DNA of 23,919 nucleotides from JAJTFW01 sp964584995 (GCA_964584995.1 CAZPCA010000025.1:1-23919); one strand, 5' to 3'; positions 14,525 to 22,253 are shown, counted from the first letter of the stretch. Notes: generated by a model from the sequence alone, not told the origin. Made by a program: numbers and translations.

Positions 14525-15508
14525 TCAAGGCATGCCGGTTGGCATGTCTAGGTGGAGAGCGCATTGGAAATGGCCCTTTGGACATTTTTTATAACCGTGT
14601 AAACCGCAAGGTCTGCATGCGAGACCATTCACCTGCACCGTTTTGCTTTTATCCGACAATGGCCCGAATCCGAAGTCGGGTGTGGTGCTGCAGAAATAGG
14701 CTGTCACAGGCGCATTCATCGCCGATGCGATGTGCAGGGGCGCACTGTCGTTCACGAAATTCCAGTCGGCATTTTGCATCAGTGCAGCCGTCTGCAGAAA
14801 GCTCAGCTTTCCGCAAAGGTTTTCGACGAGAGAATCCCCGCTTTTTGAGCGGATGGCTTCTGATGCCATGCCGTCGTCAGGTCCACCCAATAAATAAATC
14901 TTCGCATCTGAATGCCGGGTTCTGATATGCCGGATGAGTTCCAACCATTTTTCTGCCGGTACCTGCTTGGTGAACCAAACTGAGGTAGGTGCTATGCAGT
15001 AATAGGGATGTGATTGTAATGGCTTTACTTTTTCAACATCGGACGCTGAGGGGAAGAGCTGCGGCCGGGTAGGTGTCGTTTCCGGTGTATTGGAAAGCAG
15101 TTGCAGGTTGCGTTGTGTTTCGTGCAAAGAAGCACTGGCAATAGCATGTTGAACCTTCCGGGTGAAAAAAAGTGAGAAGGGATTTTTATCGAATCCTATG
15201 CGTTGGGGGGCTCCGCTCAGGGCAGTCAGTAAGCCGGTCGCGCCGAAGCGTTGCAGATTAATGACAGTGTCGTAACGTCGACCCCTGATTTCCTTGATCA
15301 GCCCCAGTAAATTTCTGGTCTTGTCCCGTTTCTTGTCCCAGGTGATGACTTGGTTCAGGCCGGGAAAGTTCGTGAGCAGTGATTCGTTGCCCTTGCGCAC
15401 CAGCACATCGATTTCCGCTTGTGGATGCTGACGTTTCAACGCAAGCAATACCGGTGTGGCGAGTATCACATCGCCGATGAATGCGGTTTGTATGACCAGG
15501 ATCTTCAC
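14525..15508 (-). CDS. Glycosyltransferase family 9 (heptosyltransferase-like)
   Basis: A 327-residue GT-B enzyme of the ADP-heptose:LPS heptosyltransferase family, expected to add core sugars to lipid A-KDO on the cytoplasmic face of the inner membrane. The GTG at 15508 gives the canonical start MKILVIQTAFIGDVILATPV, with the Gly and Asp of the acceptor loop. The donor side has IAPTSVWFTKQVPAEKW, LLGGPDD and NDSAPLHIASAMNAPVTAYF. The Cys-rich C-terminal region (CRPCGLHGYKKCPKGHFQC) is a variant seen in GT9 proteins of this phylum. The sugar donor is inferred. kdsA in the same window fits an LPS role. A 128-nt gap separates it from the upstream anti-sigma gene. Confidence 0.92.
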   Translation of the reverse strand: MKILVIQTAFIGDVILATPVLLALKRQHPQAEIDVLVRKGNESLLTNFPGLNQVITWDKKRDKTRNLLGLIKEIRGRRYDTVINLQRFGATGLLTALSGAPQRIGFDKNPFSLFFTRKVQHAIASASLHETQRNLQLLSNTPETTPTRPQLFPSASDVEKVKPLQSHPYYCIAPTSVWFTKQVPAEKWLELIRHIRTRHSDAKIYLLGGPDDGMASEAIRSKSGDSLVENLCGKLSFLQTAALMQNADWNFVNDSAPLHIASAMNAPVTAYFCSTTPDFGFGPLSDKSKTVQVNGLACRPCGLHGYKKCPKGHFQCALHLDMPTGMP

Positions 15509-15636
15509 CGGGATGTCTGATAAAGTGTTTTGAAGATTTTGGGCATGGGCTTGACCGGATAAAAGTACTTCAATTGGATTGTATCAGCACCGGTGGCTGG
15601 CAATTTCAGGGGAGAATAGGGATGTCGGCTAAAAAA

Positions 15637-16740
15637 TCATAGCGTTTTCAATAGTTCCGCAGCTTTTGCTGCATACTCACCGTTCATCCTTACGACCTGC
15701 TCCAGGTGCCTGCGCGCATCCTGGTTTTTTCTCAGTCTCACCTCCGTCAGCGACAGGTACCACAGAGCCGCTTCCCTGTAGCGCTGATCGTCGGATTTCA
15801 GGTAGGCATTGAATGCATCGAGCGCAGCCGGGCTTTTTTTCAATTCCAGTAGACACATTCCGCTGTAGAAAAAGTTTTCCGGTGAGCCGGGTGCATTGCT
15901 GAAGAAACGAAGGGCTTCTTCGTAGCGTTGCTGCCGATAGAGCAGCATACCGTTTTCAAAAGGGGCTTCCTCTTTCACGGCAGTGCGGGCTTTGGCGATT
16001 TTCTTCTCTGACATGGCCCTTGCCGGAACTTGTTCTGCTACACTTTTGTCACTGGCATTTTCTTTACTGGCCGCATCCTCCTCTTTAGCAAGATCGATTT
16101 CAGTATCGCAGGCGACAGAAGATTCGGCGATACCCATTCCTCCGGACGACAATGCCTCTGCCGGGTCTTCCCCGGTGATGGCCGCTGCTGATTCCACTAC
16201 AGGTGGAAGCGCTTCGGCAGGAGCATCGTTCATGATCGGAGGTATCGGCCTTTCGGACGCTGCTTGTTGATCAGCGGTAGGGACGGAGGGTTTGTTTTCT
16301 GCAGCAGTCGTAGCCGGTGATGTGCTGCTTGCATCAGCCGTAGGAGTAGGTTCCGGTGCAGGATAGGATTCGAATTGTTCGGAGTAGATGTTCTCGGCTT
16401 TCTGCCGTGGCAGGATGATCCACAACGTGGTGGTGCTGGCCAGCAATAATACAATAGCTGCCGCCATTCTCCAGGGAAAAAGCACCCTTGGTCGGGCTTC
16501 CCCCTCATCGCTTACAAGGGCATCGATGGTCAGGTCGGTCTCCTCCAGTACCTCGGACCTGTTCTTCTCAGCAATCAGTTCCAGGCCTTCCAGGGCATCT
16601 TCGCAAAAGGGACAGTCCAGCAGGTGTTTCTCCAGTTGATGGGCCTCCTTGCCGGGCAATCTTCCGGCCAGATAGTCCAGCATAACCTCTCGTTCAGGAC
16701 AGCTTATGGAAGAATGAAATTCAGGATGCTCCTTCTCCAT
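15637..16740 (-). CDS. Zinc-finger anti-sigma factor with extracytoplasmic TPR domain
   Basis: A 367-residue protein probably holding the adjacent ECF sigma factor inactive at the inner membrane. The N-terminal zf-HC2-type zinc motif is H39-x3-C43-x2-C46 (HLLDCPFC). The single membrane span is 92-110. A long Pro/Ala/Thr/Ser/Glu-rich linker covers about 125-258. The C-terminal 260-365 holds about three TPR-like helices (ALRFFSNAPGSPENFFYSGMCLLELKKSPAALDAFNAYLKS). By topology the linker and TPR part would be periplasmic, perhaps as a sensor or protein-binding module. The first 20 nt overlap the end of the sigma gene. The pairing is inferred from this overlap plus the zinc motif. Confidence 0.87.
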   Translation of the reverse strand: MEKEHPEFHSSISCPEREVMLDYLAGRLPGKEAHQLEKHLLDCPFCEDALEGLELIAEKNRSEVLEETDLTIDALVSDEGEARPRVLFPWRMAAAIVLLLASTTTLWIILPRQKAENIYSEQFESYPAPEPTPTADASSTSPATTAAENKPSVPTADQQAASERPIPPIMNDAPAEALPPVVESAAAITGEDPAEALSSGGMGIAESSVACDTEIDLAKEEDAASKENASDKSVAEQVPARAMSEKKIAKARTAVKEEAPFENGMLLYRQQRYEEALRFFSNAPGSPENFFYSGMCLLELKKSPAALDAFNAYLKSDDQRYREAALWYLSLTEVRLRKNQDARRHLEQVVRMNGEYAAKAAELLKTL

Positions 16741-17290
16741 TTTTTATCAGGATATTTTTCAAGTTTCGTTTCCCGTTTTGGATATAACTTTTGACCTGCA
16801 GCAAGGTGTAGCCTGTGACGGAACTGATTTCCTGGTAACTTTTTTCTTCCAGGTAAAACAGGCGTACACAAGATTGCTGATGAGGTTCGAGAGTCAGCAA
16901 GGCCTGCTCCATTCGGTGCAATTGTGATTCCTTTTCAAGGGCATCGGGTTCACCCGATTTGGACAGATGCTGTTGCCCGGCCCATTCCATAACACGGGGC
17001 TCCAATCCACTGATTTCTTTTTTACCGGCCCTGAGCTGCATATAGCAGTGGTTCTTGGCTACGGTATACAACCATGGACGGAAAGTGTTTATGCTGTGTT
17101 TTTTCAAATCCACCATCAGTTTCTCAAAAATCTGACTGGTGGCATCCTTGGCTGCATCCTCATCCCGCAGGTATTTCAGGCATACACCGAGTACCAGGTG
17201 AGCATACCTTTTGAACAGGATACCCAGTGCTTCCGTGTCGTTCTCCTGTACGTAGCGGCTTACAAGTATTTCGTCACTTAGCGGTTGCAC
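16721..17290 (-). CDS. ECF-family RNA polymerase sigma factor
   Basis: A 189-residue sigma-70 family regulator of the extracytoplasmic-function group. Region 2 is clear at about 8-75 (ALGILFKRYAHLVLGVCLKYLRDEDAAKDATSQIFEKL...FRPWLYTVAKNHC), and region 4 at about 128-182 (LEPHQQSCVRLFYLEEKSYQEISSVTGYTLLQVKSYIQNGKRNLK). It lacks regions 1 and 3, as is usual for ECF factors. The start is a GTG at 17290, 24 nt after an exact -7 box. The end overlaps the anti-sigma gene by 20 nt. Whether it drives its own promoter is not visible; no second recurrent promoter motif stands out. Confidence 0.93.
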   Translation of the reverse strand: MQPLSDEILVSRYVQENDTEALGILFKRYAHLVLGVCLKYLRDEDAAKDATSQIFEKLMVDLKKHSINTFRPWLYTVAKNHCYMQLRAGKKEISGLEPRVMEWAGQQHLSKSGEPDALEKESQLHRMEQALLTLEPHQQSCVRLFYLEEKSYQEISSVTGYTLLQVKSYIQNGKRNLKNILIKNGEGAS

Positions 17291-17314
17291 CTGGTTTCAG
17301 TTGGTTTCTGCTGG

Positions 17315-17322
17315 CAAAAGTA
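17315..17322 (-). promoter_or_regulatory. Candidate -7 box of the sigma factor gene (TACTTTTG)
   Basis: An exact TAnnTTTG on the minus strand, 24 nt before the GTG start. With the phoH box on the other strand it makes the 17291-17516 gap (226 nt) a divergent promoter region. No clear operator was seen in the rest of the gap. Confidence 0.42.
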
Positions 17323-17477
17323 CATCGAATACGCTATTTCTTTGTGTCCATTGTGCGGGGTGGAATTGAATTTATACAATAAAGCACTTGTGTTTGCCTT
17401 AGGTAAAAAATGCAGCGCTGTGCCGATGATGCGGTAATGTTGTGCAGCCAACAGGCTTCTCAGAGGCATTATGTCAG

Positions 17478-17485
17478 TATATTTG
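17478..17485 (+). promoter_or_regulatory. Candidate -7 box of phoH (TATATTTG)
   Basis: An exact TAnnTTTG match 31 nt before the TTG start at 17517. It lies inside the longer in-frame reading from 17442, which argues for the shorter protein. A partial -33 (TTC at 17457-17459, 18-nt spacing) is weak. Confidence 0.42.
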
Positions 17486-17516
17486 TACTGTATCATCCAT
17501 CCAGCAGCTGCAGCAC

Positions 17517-18545
17517 TTGAAAGAAATAATCATCCCGGTAGAAGCCGGCAAAGCGATTTCCTTTTTCGGAGTAAACGATGTGAACCTTGATGTCATCCGG
17601 CGCAAATTTCCTGCACTTAAAGTAGTCGGTCGTGGCCATGAGTTGAAACTGATCGGGGAGGAGTCGTTACTGGACGAGGCACTGATTAAAATCCGGAAGC
17701 TGATGGCCTATCTTGATGAGAACGGAATGCTGACTCCTACCGAGGTGGATTACCTGTTGAACGGCTCCGCGGGTCAGGCCGGGGAAAGCTCATCAACTGC
17801 TCGGACAAGTACTGACCAGCGCGATGTGCTGGTGTTCGGTCCGGGAGGATTGTTGGTGCGTGCCCGTACGCCTAATCAGCGCAAGTTGGTGGAGACCTGT
17901 GAGAAAAACGACATCGTTTTTGCCATTGGTCCGGCTGGAACTGGAAAGACCTATACCGCCGTAGCGCTTGCAGTGCGTGCGCTGAAGAACCGTGAAATCC
18001 GGCGCATCATTTTAACGCGTCCGGCGGTGGAAGCAGGCGAGAACCTCGGTTTTCTCCCCGGTGATTTAAAGGAAAAGATTGATCCATACTTACGGCCGCT
18101 CTACGATGCCTTGTTCGACATGATTCCGGGTGAAAAACTCCGAACTTTTCTTGAGAATGGTGTGATTGAAGTCGCTCCGCTGGCCTTTATGCGTGGGCGC
18201 ACGCTTGACCATGCCTATGTCATCCTTGACGAGGCCCAAAATGCTACCGAAAGCCAACTGAAAATGTTTTTGACGCGTATGGGGCCGAATGCCAAGATGA
18301 TCGTGACCGGCGATACTTCGCAGATAGATCTCCCCCGCAACCAGCCCAGCGGGCTCATACAGGCTGTGCGCTTGCTGAAGAACATCGACGGTATCGGCTT
18401 TGTACACCTGGATGCCACCGACGTAGTGCGCCATCGTTTGGTGCGCGACATCATCTTTGCTTACGATAAGAATGCACAACAGAAGGATGAGCAGAGAAAA
18501 GCTCCGTCTTCAGGAGCCGGGGAGGCAACGTCGCATCAATCGTAG
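17517..18545 (+). CDS. phoH: PhoH-family ATPase
   Basis: Cytosolic P-loop NTPase of the PhoH/YbeZ family, linked in other bacteria to RNA metabolism and ribosome maturation together with YbeY. I chose the TTG at 17517 (342 residues); no in-frame ATG exists nearby, and a GTG at 17442 would place the promoter box inside the gene. N-terminal KH/RNA-binding-like part (about 1-80: FFGVNDVNLDVIRRKFPALKVVGRG), a variable linker 83-103, then the ATPase: Walker A GPAGTGKTY (138-146), LTRPAVEAGENLGFLPGDL, PLAFMRGRTLDHA, Walker B YVILDEAQN (234-242), and VTGDTSQIDLP. The tail 318-342 is low complexity. Its last 10 nt overlap the convergent HDAC-like gene. Confidence 0.93.
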   Translation: MKEIIIPVEAGKAISFFGVNDVNLDVIRRKFPALKVVGRGHELKLIGEESLLDEALIKIRKLMAYLDENGMLTPTEVDYLLNGSAGQAGESSSTARTSTDQRDVLVFGPGGLLVRARTPNQRKLVETCEKNDIVFAIGPAGTGKTYTAVALAVRALKNREIRRIILTRPAVEAGENLGFLPGDLKEKIDPYLRPLYDALFDMIPGEKLRTFLENGVIEVAPLAFMRGRTLDHAYVILDEAQNATESQLKMFLTRMGPNAKMIVTGDTSQIDLPRNQPSGLIQAVRLLKNIDGIGFVHLDATDVVRHRLVRDIIFAYDKNAQQKDEQRKAPSSGAGEATSHQS

Positions 18546-19438
18546 AGCTGGCGCGCGATGCGGTAGGTGTTGCAATGTGCCTCTACGATATCGGTGATTT
18601 TTTCGGAGTATCCTCCGCCCATGGTGACTACCAAGGGAATGTTGTTCTGCCACGCGGCTTCCAGTACCATGCGGTCCCGCAAACAGCACCCTTCGCGGCT
18701 TACTCCCAGCCTTCCCAGTTTGTCGGTTTGCAGGATGTCGACACCGGCTACATAAAACATGAAGTCCGGTTGTTCCTCCTGGATGATCCGTTGAAGATGC
18801 ATGTCGAGCAGCGACAGGTATTCGGCGTCCCGGATGCCGTCCGGCAAGGCGATGTCCAGCGATGACTTTTCCTTTTGAAGGGGGAAATTGTGACCGGCGT
18901 GCATGCTGAAGGTGAAGACGTGTGGATCGTTCTCGAAAATTTTTGCTGTGCCGTTCCCCTGATGTACGTCCAGGTCCACTATAAGGATCTTCCGTGCACG
19001 CTTTTCCGCAAGCAGATAAGCGGCAGCAATAGCACAGTCGTTCAGGAGGCAGAAGCCTTCGGGCCTATCGGCGAATGCATGGTGTGTTCCACCAGCGACG
19101 TTAAAGGAAATTCCGTCCGAAAATGCGTATCGACAACAGGCAAGTGTGCCGCCGGCAATGATGAATTCCCTTTCAATCAGTCCGCTGCTCAATGGAAAGC
19201 CGCTGGCCCTGATCTCTTTTTCGCTCAGTTTCAGAGCGCGGAGTTTCTCCAAGTATTCGTCAGTGTGTACCAAGCGGGCGATGGCTGTGTCCACCGGTTC
19301 AGGGTTGAATAACTGACCGGGGGCGATGCTGCCCTCGTGCAACAATTGTTCGGGGATGAGCTCGTACTTCAGCATCGGAAAGCGGTGCGTTGCGGGCAAG
19401 GGGAGAATATAAACCGGATCGAAAGCCAGGCGGAACAT
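18536..19438 (-). CDS. Class IV histone-deacetylase-like zinc amidohydrolase
   Basis: A 300-residue deacetylase-fold enzyme of the arginase/HDAC superfamily, closest by motif to bacterial class IV (HDAC11-like) proteins. Bacterial members act on acetylated small molecules or proteins; the substrate here is unknown. Catalytic His119-His120 lie in AGGTHHAF; zinc ligands are Asp157 and His159 (VDLDVHQGNGT) and Asp234 (YVAGVD); Tyr277 lies in MGGGYS. All catalytic positions are intact, so it should be active. The ATG at 19438 is 4 nt from an exact -7 box, suggesting a nearly leaderless message. It is divergent from purC and convergent with phoH (10-bp tail overlap). Acetylpolyamine hydrolase is an alternative, but the class IV motifs fit better. 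Confidence 0.9.
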   Translation of the reverse strand: MFRLAFDPVYILPLPATHRFPMLKYELIPEQLLHEGSIAPGQLFNPEPVDTAIARLVHTDEYLEKLRALKLSEKEIRASGFPLSSGLIEREFIIAGGTLACCRYAFSDGISFNVAGGTHHAFADRPEGFCLLNDCAIAAAYLLAEKRARKILIVDLDVHQGNGTAKIFENDPHVFTFSMHAGHNFPLQKEKSSLDIALPDGIRDAEYLSLLDMHLQRIIQEEQPDFMFYVAGVDILQTDKLGRLGVSREGCCLRDRMVLEAAWQNNIPLVVTMGGGYSEKITDIVEAHCNTYRIARQLYD

Positions 19439-19442
19439 GCTT

Positions 19443-19450
19443 CAAATCTA
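19443..19450 (-). promoter_or_regulatory. Candidate -7 box of the HDAC-like gene (TAGATTTG)
   Basis: An exact TAnnTTTG on the minus strand, directly before the ATG at 19438 with only 4 nt between. It faces away from the purC box 50 nt to the right. Confidence 0.42.
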
Positions 19451-19452
19451 CG

Positions 19453-19477
19453 GCATACACCTGTGCATTCTGTATGC
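19453..19477. repeat. Inverted repeat between divergent promoters of HDAC-like gene and purC
   Basis: A perfect 7-bp repeat GCATACA (19453-19459) and TGTATGC (19471-19477) with an 11-nt spacer, about two helical turns from end to end. It lies between the two opposed -7 boxes, where a shared regulator could bind. No known operator is matched. Confidence 0.5.
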
Positions 19478-19500
19478 ACGCAGAACAAGGAACTATCCAT

Positions 19501-19508
19501 TACATTTG
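19501..19508 (+). promoter_or_regulatory. Candidate -7 box of purC (TACATTTG)
   Basis: An exact TAnnTTTG, 17 nt before the ATG at 19526. It overlaps the 10-base palindrome TTTGTACAAA (19505-19514). No -33 TTG was seen. Confidence 0.45.
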
Positions 19509-19525
19509 TACAAAGCCCAGGCAAC

Positions 19526-20503
19526 ATGGAAGCATCGGTAGCGGGACATCCCTGTATTCAGAAAACCCAACTCAATTTACCGGGAATCAGCTCGGTGTAT
19601 TACGGAAAAGTACGCGATGTGTACGTCATCGAGAACAAACTGATGGTGATGGTCGTCAGCGACAGGGTGTCGGCCTTCGATGTGGTGATGCCGCGTCCGA
19701 TTCCTTACAAGGGGCAGGTCTTGAATCAGCTGGCCTCCTATTTTCTGGAGGCGACCAAAGACATTTGTCCGAATTGGGTGATCGATGTCCCTGACCCCAA
19801 TGTCACCATTGGTATACTTTGTAAACCATACAAAGTGGAGATGGTGATCAGAGGCTATCTTACAGGACATGCATGGCGGGAGTATAAGGCAGGAAACCGC
19901 ATGCTCTGCGGAGTGGCCATGCCTGAAGGAATGAAGGAGAACGACGCCTTTCCGGAGCCCATCATCACCCCCACCACCAAGAGCGATGGAGGGCATGACC
20001 AGGACATCAGCCGCGAGGAGATCATCGCTCAGGGAATCGTTCCGGAAAACGATTACCTTCAGATGGAAAAATACACCCGTGCATTGTATACGAGGGGTGT
20101 ACAAATGGCGAAGGAGAAGGGCCTCTTGCTGGTCGATACGAAATACGAATTCGGCCGTGCCAATGACCGGATTTTCGTAATGGATGAAATACATACACCG
20201 GACAGCTCCCGTTACTTTTATGCCGATGGTTACGAAGCACGGCAGAAAAACGGTGAGCAACAGAAGCAGCTGAGCAAGGAATTTCTCCGGCAGTGGCTCA
20301 TCGCCAAGGGTTTTCAGGGGCGCGAGGGGGAAGTGATACCTGAATTCACCGATGAGTTCATTCAGGAAGTGTCGGCTCGATACATTGAGCTGTACGAAAA
20401 AATTTCCGGTAGGCAATTCGAACCTTCAGCAGAGCCCGATATCCATCAGCGCATCCAGGACAGACTGAGCCAGGCACTGCCGCCTCTGATTGCTGGCATT
20501 TAG
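19526..20503 (+). CDS. purC: Phosphoribosylaminoimidazole-succinocarboxamide (SAICAR) synthase
   Basis: ATP-dependent ligase of purine synthesis joining CAIR and aspartate to give SAICAR. It is 325 residues from the ATG at 19526; the frame stays open upstream to 19337, but that part runs antisense through the HDAC-like gene and past the promoter. Motifs: YYGKVRDVY and SDRVSAFDVV (ATP site), IPYKGQVLNQLASYF, RGYLTGHAWREYKAGNR, PEPIITPTTKSDGGHDQDIS (substrate loop), and LLVDTKYEFGRANDRIFVMDEIHTPDSSRY. The length matches the longer eukaryote/Bacteroidota-type enzyme rather than the ~240-residue E. coli form. It stands alone, with no other purine gene in the window. Confidence 0.97.
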   Translation: MEASVAGHPCIQKTQLNLPGISSVYYGKVRDVYVIENKLMVMVVSDRVSAFDVVMPRPIPYKGQVLNQLASYFLEATKDICPNWVIDVPDPNVTIGILCKPYKVEMVIRGYLTGHAWREYKAGNRMLCGVAMPEGMKENDAFPEPIITPTTKSDGGHDQDISREEIIAQGIVPENDYLQMEKYTRALYTRGVQMAKEKGLLLVDTKYEFGRANDRIFVMDEIHTPDSSRYFYADGYEARQKNGEQQKQLSKEFLRQWLIAKGFQGREGEVIPEFTDEFIQEVSARYIELYEKISGRQFEPSAEPDIHQRIQDRLSQALPPLIAGI

Positions 20504-20534
20504 GGTGCGCATTTCTTGGGTAGGGTATAAAACA

Positions 20535-20566
20535 GAACCAGGCTCCTCTTTCGGGGAACCCGGTTC
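20535..20566. terminator. Strong hairpin 3' of purC, possible bidirectional terminator
   Basis: GAACC and GGTTC form the outer arms (20535-20539 and 20562-20566). GG/CC and CTCC/GGGG pairs lie inside, and on the minus strand the loop reads GAAA. It is 32 nt after the purC stop. On the minus strand TGTTTT follows; on the plus strand there is no T-run. The gap to 20742 also holds an inverted repeat TATTACT/AGTAATA (20635-20660). Confidence 0.45.
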
Positions 20567-20600
20567 ATCCTAAAAACCTAACCTACCTGTGTTATTGAAG

Positions 20601-20618
20601 AACGCTTACTGCGTTTTT
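20601..20618 (+). terminator. Possible short terminator downstream of purC
   Basis: AACGC (20601-20605) and GCGTT (20611-20615) form a 5-bp stem with a 5-nt loop, running into five T (20614-20618). The stem is short, so this is a low-confidence call. Confidence 0.35.
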
Positions 20619-20742
20619 GCGGCTATGAAGTAATTATTACTATTTTTTGTAAAAGTAATACTATCACAACGAATTGCAATGTCTTTGGTATTAATTTTTC
20701 GCAAGCAAAGGATTAACTAATTGTTTTACAGTGAAAAAAACT

Positions 20743-21288
20743 TTAAATGACAGGGGATGCGGAATGGTACCGTCCCTCAACATCCTTGAAATAGGCAGCA
20801 ATGGAAGGGGCGTCAGAAAGGAGGTCGCCGCTTGGGTAAAAGGGGGGGTGAAATCGCACCACTTTGCGACCATAGTCCAGGTTACAAAAAACGATAGGAA
20901 TGCCTGCTTTTTGGGCGATGTGGTAAAATCCGGACTTCCACTTGGTGACTTTTTTTCGGGTGCCTTCAGGGGTGATCGCGACGACGAAATGTTCATGGCT
21001 GTTTGCGATTTGAACAGCCTGATCGACGAGATTCATGGAGCTCTTGCGATCGACGGGAAATCCGCCCAATCGTCTGAACAGCCAGCCGAACGGAAATACA
21101 AACAGTTCTTTTTTGGCCAGATAATTCGATTTGAAATCGAGTATACTTCTTACGGCTAAACCCAAAAAAAAATCCCAGTTACTGGAGTGTGGAGCAACTG
21201 CTATGATGTATTTTTTCAAATCTCTCGGCACATCGCCTTCGATTTTCCATCCTGCTTTTTCAAAGATGAATCGATACAGCCATTTCAT
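20743..21288 (-). CDS. PlsC-like 1-acyl-glycerol-3-phosphate acyltransferase
   Basis: A 181-residue acyltransferase fold protein, probably transferring a fatty acyl group in phospholipid or lipid synthesis at the inner membrane. The catalytic H-x4-D motif is His34-Asp39 (APHSSNWDFF), and the second acyltransferase motif PEGTR is 107-111 (VAITPEGTRKKV); GFPVDR (76-81) contributes the motif-II region. It is shorter than classical PlsC (about 240) because it lacks most of the N-terminal membrane region, a form I recall as common in Bacteroidota. The ATG lies 14 nt beyond the T-run of the preceding terminator, with only a near-match box (TACCTTTC) in between. Confidence 0.9.
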   Translation of the reverse strand: MKWLYRFIFEKAGWKIEGDVPRDLKKYIIAVAPHSSNWDFFLGLAVRSILDFKSNYLAKKELFVFPFGWLFRRLGGFPVDRKSSMNLVDQAVQIANSHEHFVVAITPEGTRKKVTKWKSGFYHIAQKAGIPIVFCNLDYGRKVVRFHPPFYPSGDLLSDAPSIAAYFKDVEGRYHSASPVI

Positions 21289-21302
21289 AGGCGGAAAGGT
21301 AT

Positions 21303-21338
21303 AAAAAAAATGTCCTGACTCTTCGGAGACAGGACATT
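21303..21338 (-). terminator. Intrinsic terminator of the lipoprotein gene
   Basis: Arms TGTCCTG (21311-21317) and CAGGACA (21330-21336), an internal CTC/GAG extension and a TTCG-type loop, followed on the minus strand by eight T (21303-21310). It lies 25 nt after the stop codon at 21362. Confidence 0.9.
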
Positions 21339-21361
21339 ATTGTAAGGGTGGAAACCGCTTT

Positions 21362-22225
21362 TTAGTCAGTAACCACTACAAGGTATTTTGAAGCCTGCCA
21401 GAATTTTTCCGGATCGGTGATTTCAATGGCGGTGATTTTTTCGTTCTCTTTCTTCAGCGTGTAGGTACCGGTGGGATGCGTACTCACAAGTTTAGCTGCT
21501 TTGGTATTGAGTTCGATGGTTTTTGTAGCAGTCAGGTCGATTTGTGTAAAAGCTTCACGATTGAAATCAGGAACTACAGTTTTTTGTTTACCAAGTCCGA
21601 GGAAACCACCTTGCTTGGAGATTACTTTTTTGTCGCGCAGGGTTTTGTAGTTGCCAACGGTGTAGTAGGCAGTATGCAGTCTGGATGTTTTCTCAGAGAT
21701 TTCACGCGCTTTGTTAGCATTGTCGTTGCGCATTGTATCGATGGTGCCTTGCATATTGGTGATGGTGGTATTTAGGGCAAGCACATTTTCATTCAGTGCA
21801 TTGATACTGGAATCGCGCATGGCCAATTGCGTATTGAGCGACTCGATCATCTTCTCAAGTTCTGCTACTTTGACATTCGAACGGCGTACGCGACCTTGCA
21901 GCTCGGCTAATTTTTTCTTGTTTTGATCGATCAGCTGGCGGATGGCTTCGATATCTCCCATGATACGTGTTTTCGCATCCTGTGAAACTTCAGGATTGTT
22001 CGCTCCTTCTCCTTTCAGCATTTCTTCCTGCTGGGTGAGCGTTTCGATGCTTGTCTGGATTTCGCTGATGTCCTGCATGTAGCCGTTGATGACGGAATCT
22101 TTCGCATCGTATTGCGCCATCAGACTGTCGCGTTCGCGCATCATGCGTTCAACTTCTGCTTTGTAATCCGGACCACAGCTGCTTATCAGCATGGCAATTC
22201 CTGTAATGAGCAATAGGTTTTTCAT
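21362..22225 (-). CDS. Coiled-coil lipoprotein of unknown function
   Basis: A 287-residue envelope lipoprotein. The signal peptide has a lipobox-like end (AMLISSC, acylated Cys17), followed by a long coiled coil from about 22 to 185 rich in Glu, Asp, Asn and Leu heptads. A compact C-terminal domain (about 188-285) contains TAYYTVGNYKTLRDKKVISK, GGFLGLGKQK, FTQIDLTATKTIEL, KLVSTHPTGTY and EKFWQASKYLVVV. I recognise this C-terminal pattern from other Bacteroidota lipoproteins of similar size, but no function is known to me. It probably spans the periplasmic space from one membrane. It has its own promoter box and strong terminator, so it is monocistronic. Confidence 0.88.
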   Translation of the reverse strand: MKNLLLITGIAMLISSCGPDYKAEVERMMRERDSLMAQYDAKDSVINGYMQDISEIQTSIETLTQQEEMLKGEGANNPEVSQDAKTRIMGDIEAIRQLIDQNKKKLAELQGRVRRSNVKVAELEKMIESLNTQLAMRDSSINALNENVLALNTTITNMQGTIDTMRNDNANKAREISEKTSRLHTAYYTVGNYKTLRDKKVISKQGGFLGLGKQKTVVPDFNREAFTQIDLTATKTIELNTKAAKLVSTHPTGTYTLKKENEKITAIEITDPEKFWQASKYLVVVTD

Positions 22226-22253
22226 ATGATAGATTTTAGTGAATTTCTTTCGT

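Noticed and set aside
15509..15636. Open frame in the gap before the GT9 gene (ends ...MPKIFKTLYQTSR at the GTG start)
   Set aside because: No ATG until 13 codons before its stop, and no family resemblance. Kept as intergenic; a decayed gene end is possible but unsupported.
17278..17496. 72-residue minus-strand frame between the sigma factor and phoH
   Set aside because: It overlaps both candidate promoters, has no recognisable features, and its end overlaps the sigma start; most likely chance.
19337..19525. 63-residue N-terminal extension of PurC
   Set aside because: It runs antisense into the HDAC-like gene, crosses the divergent promoter boxes, and does not resemble SAICAR synthase.
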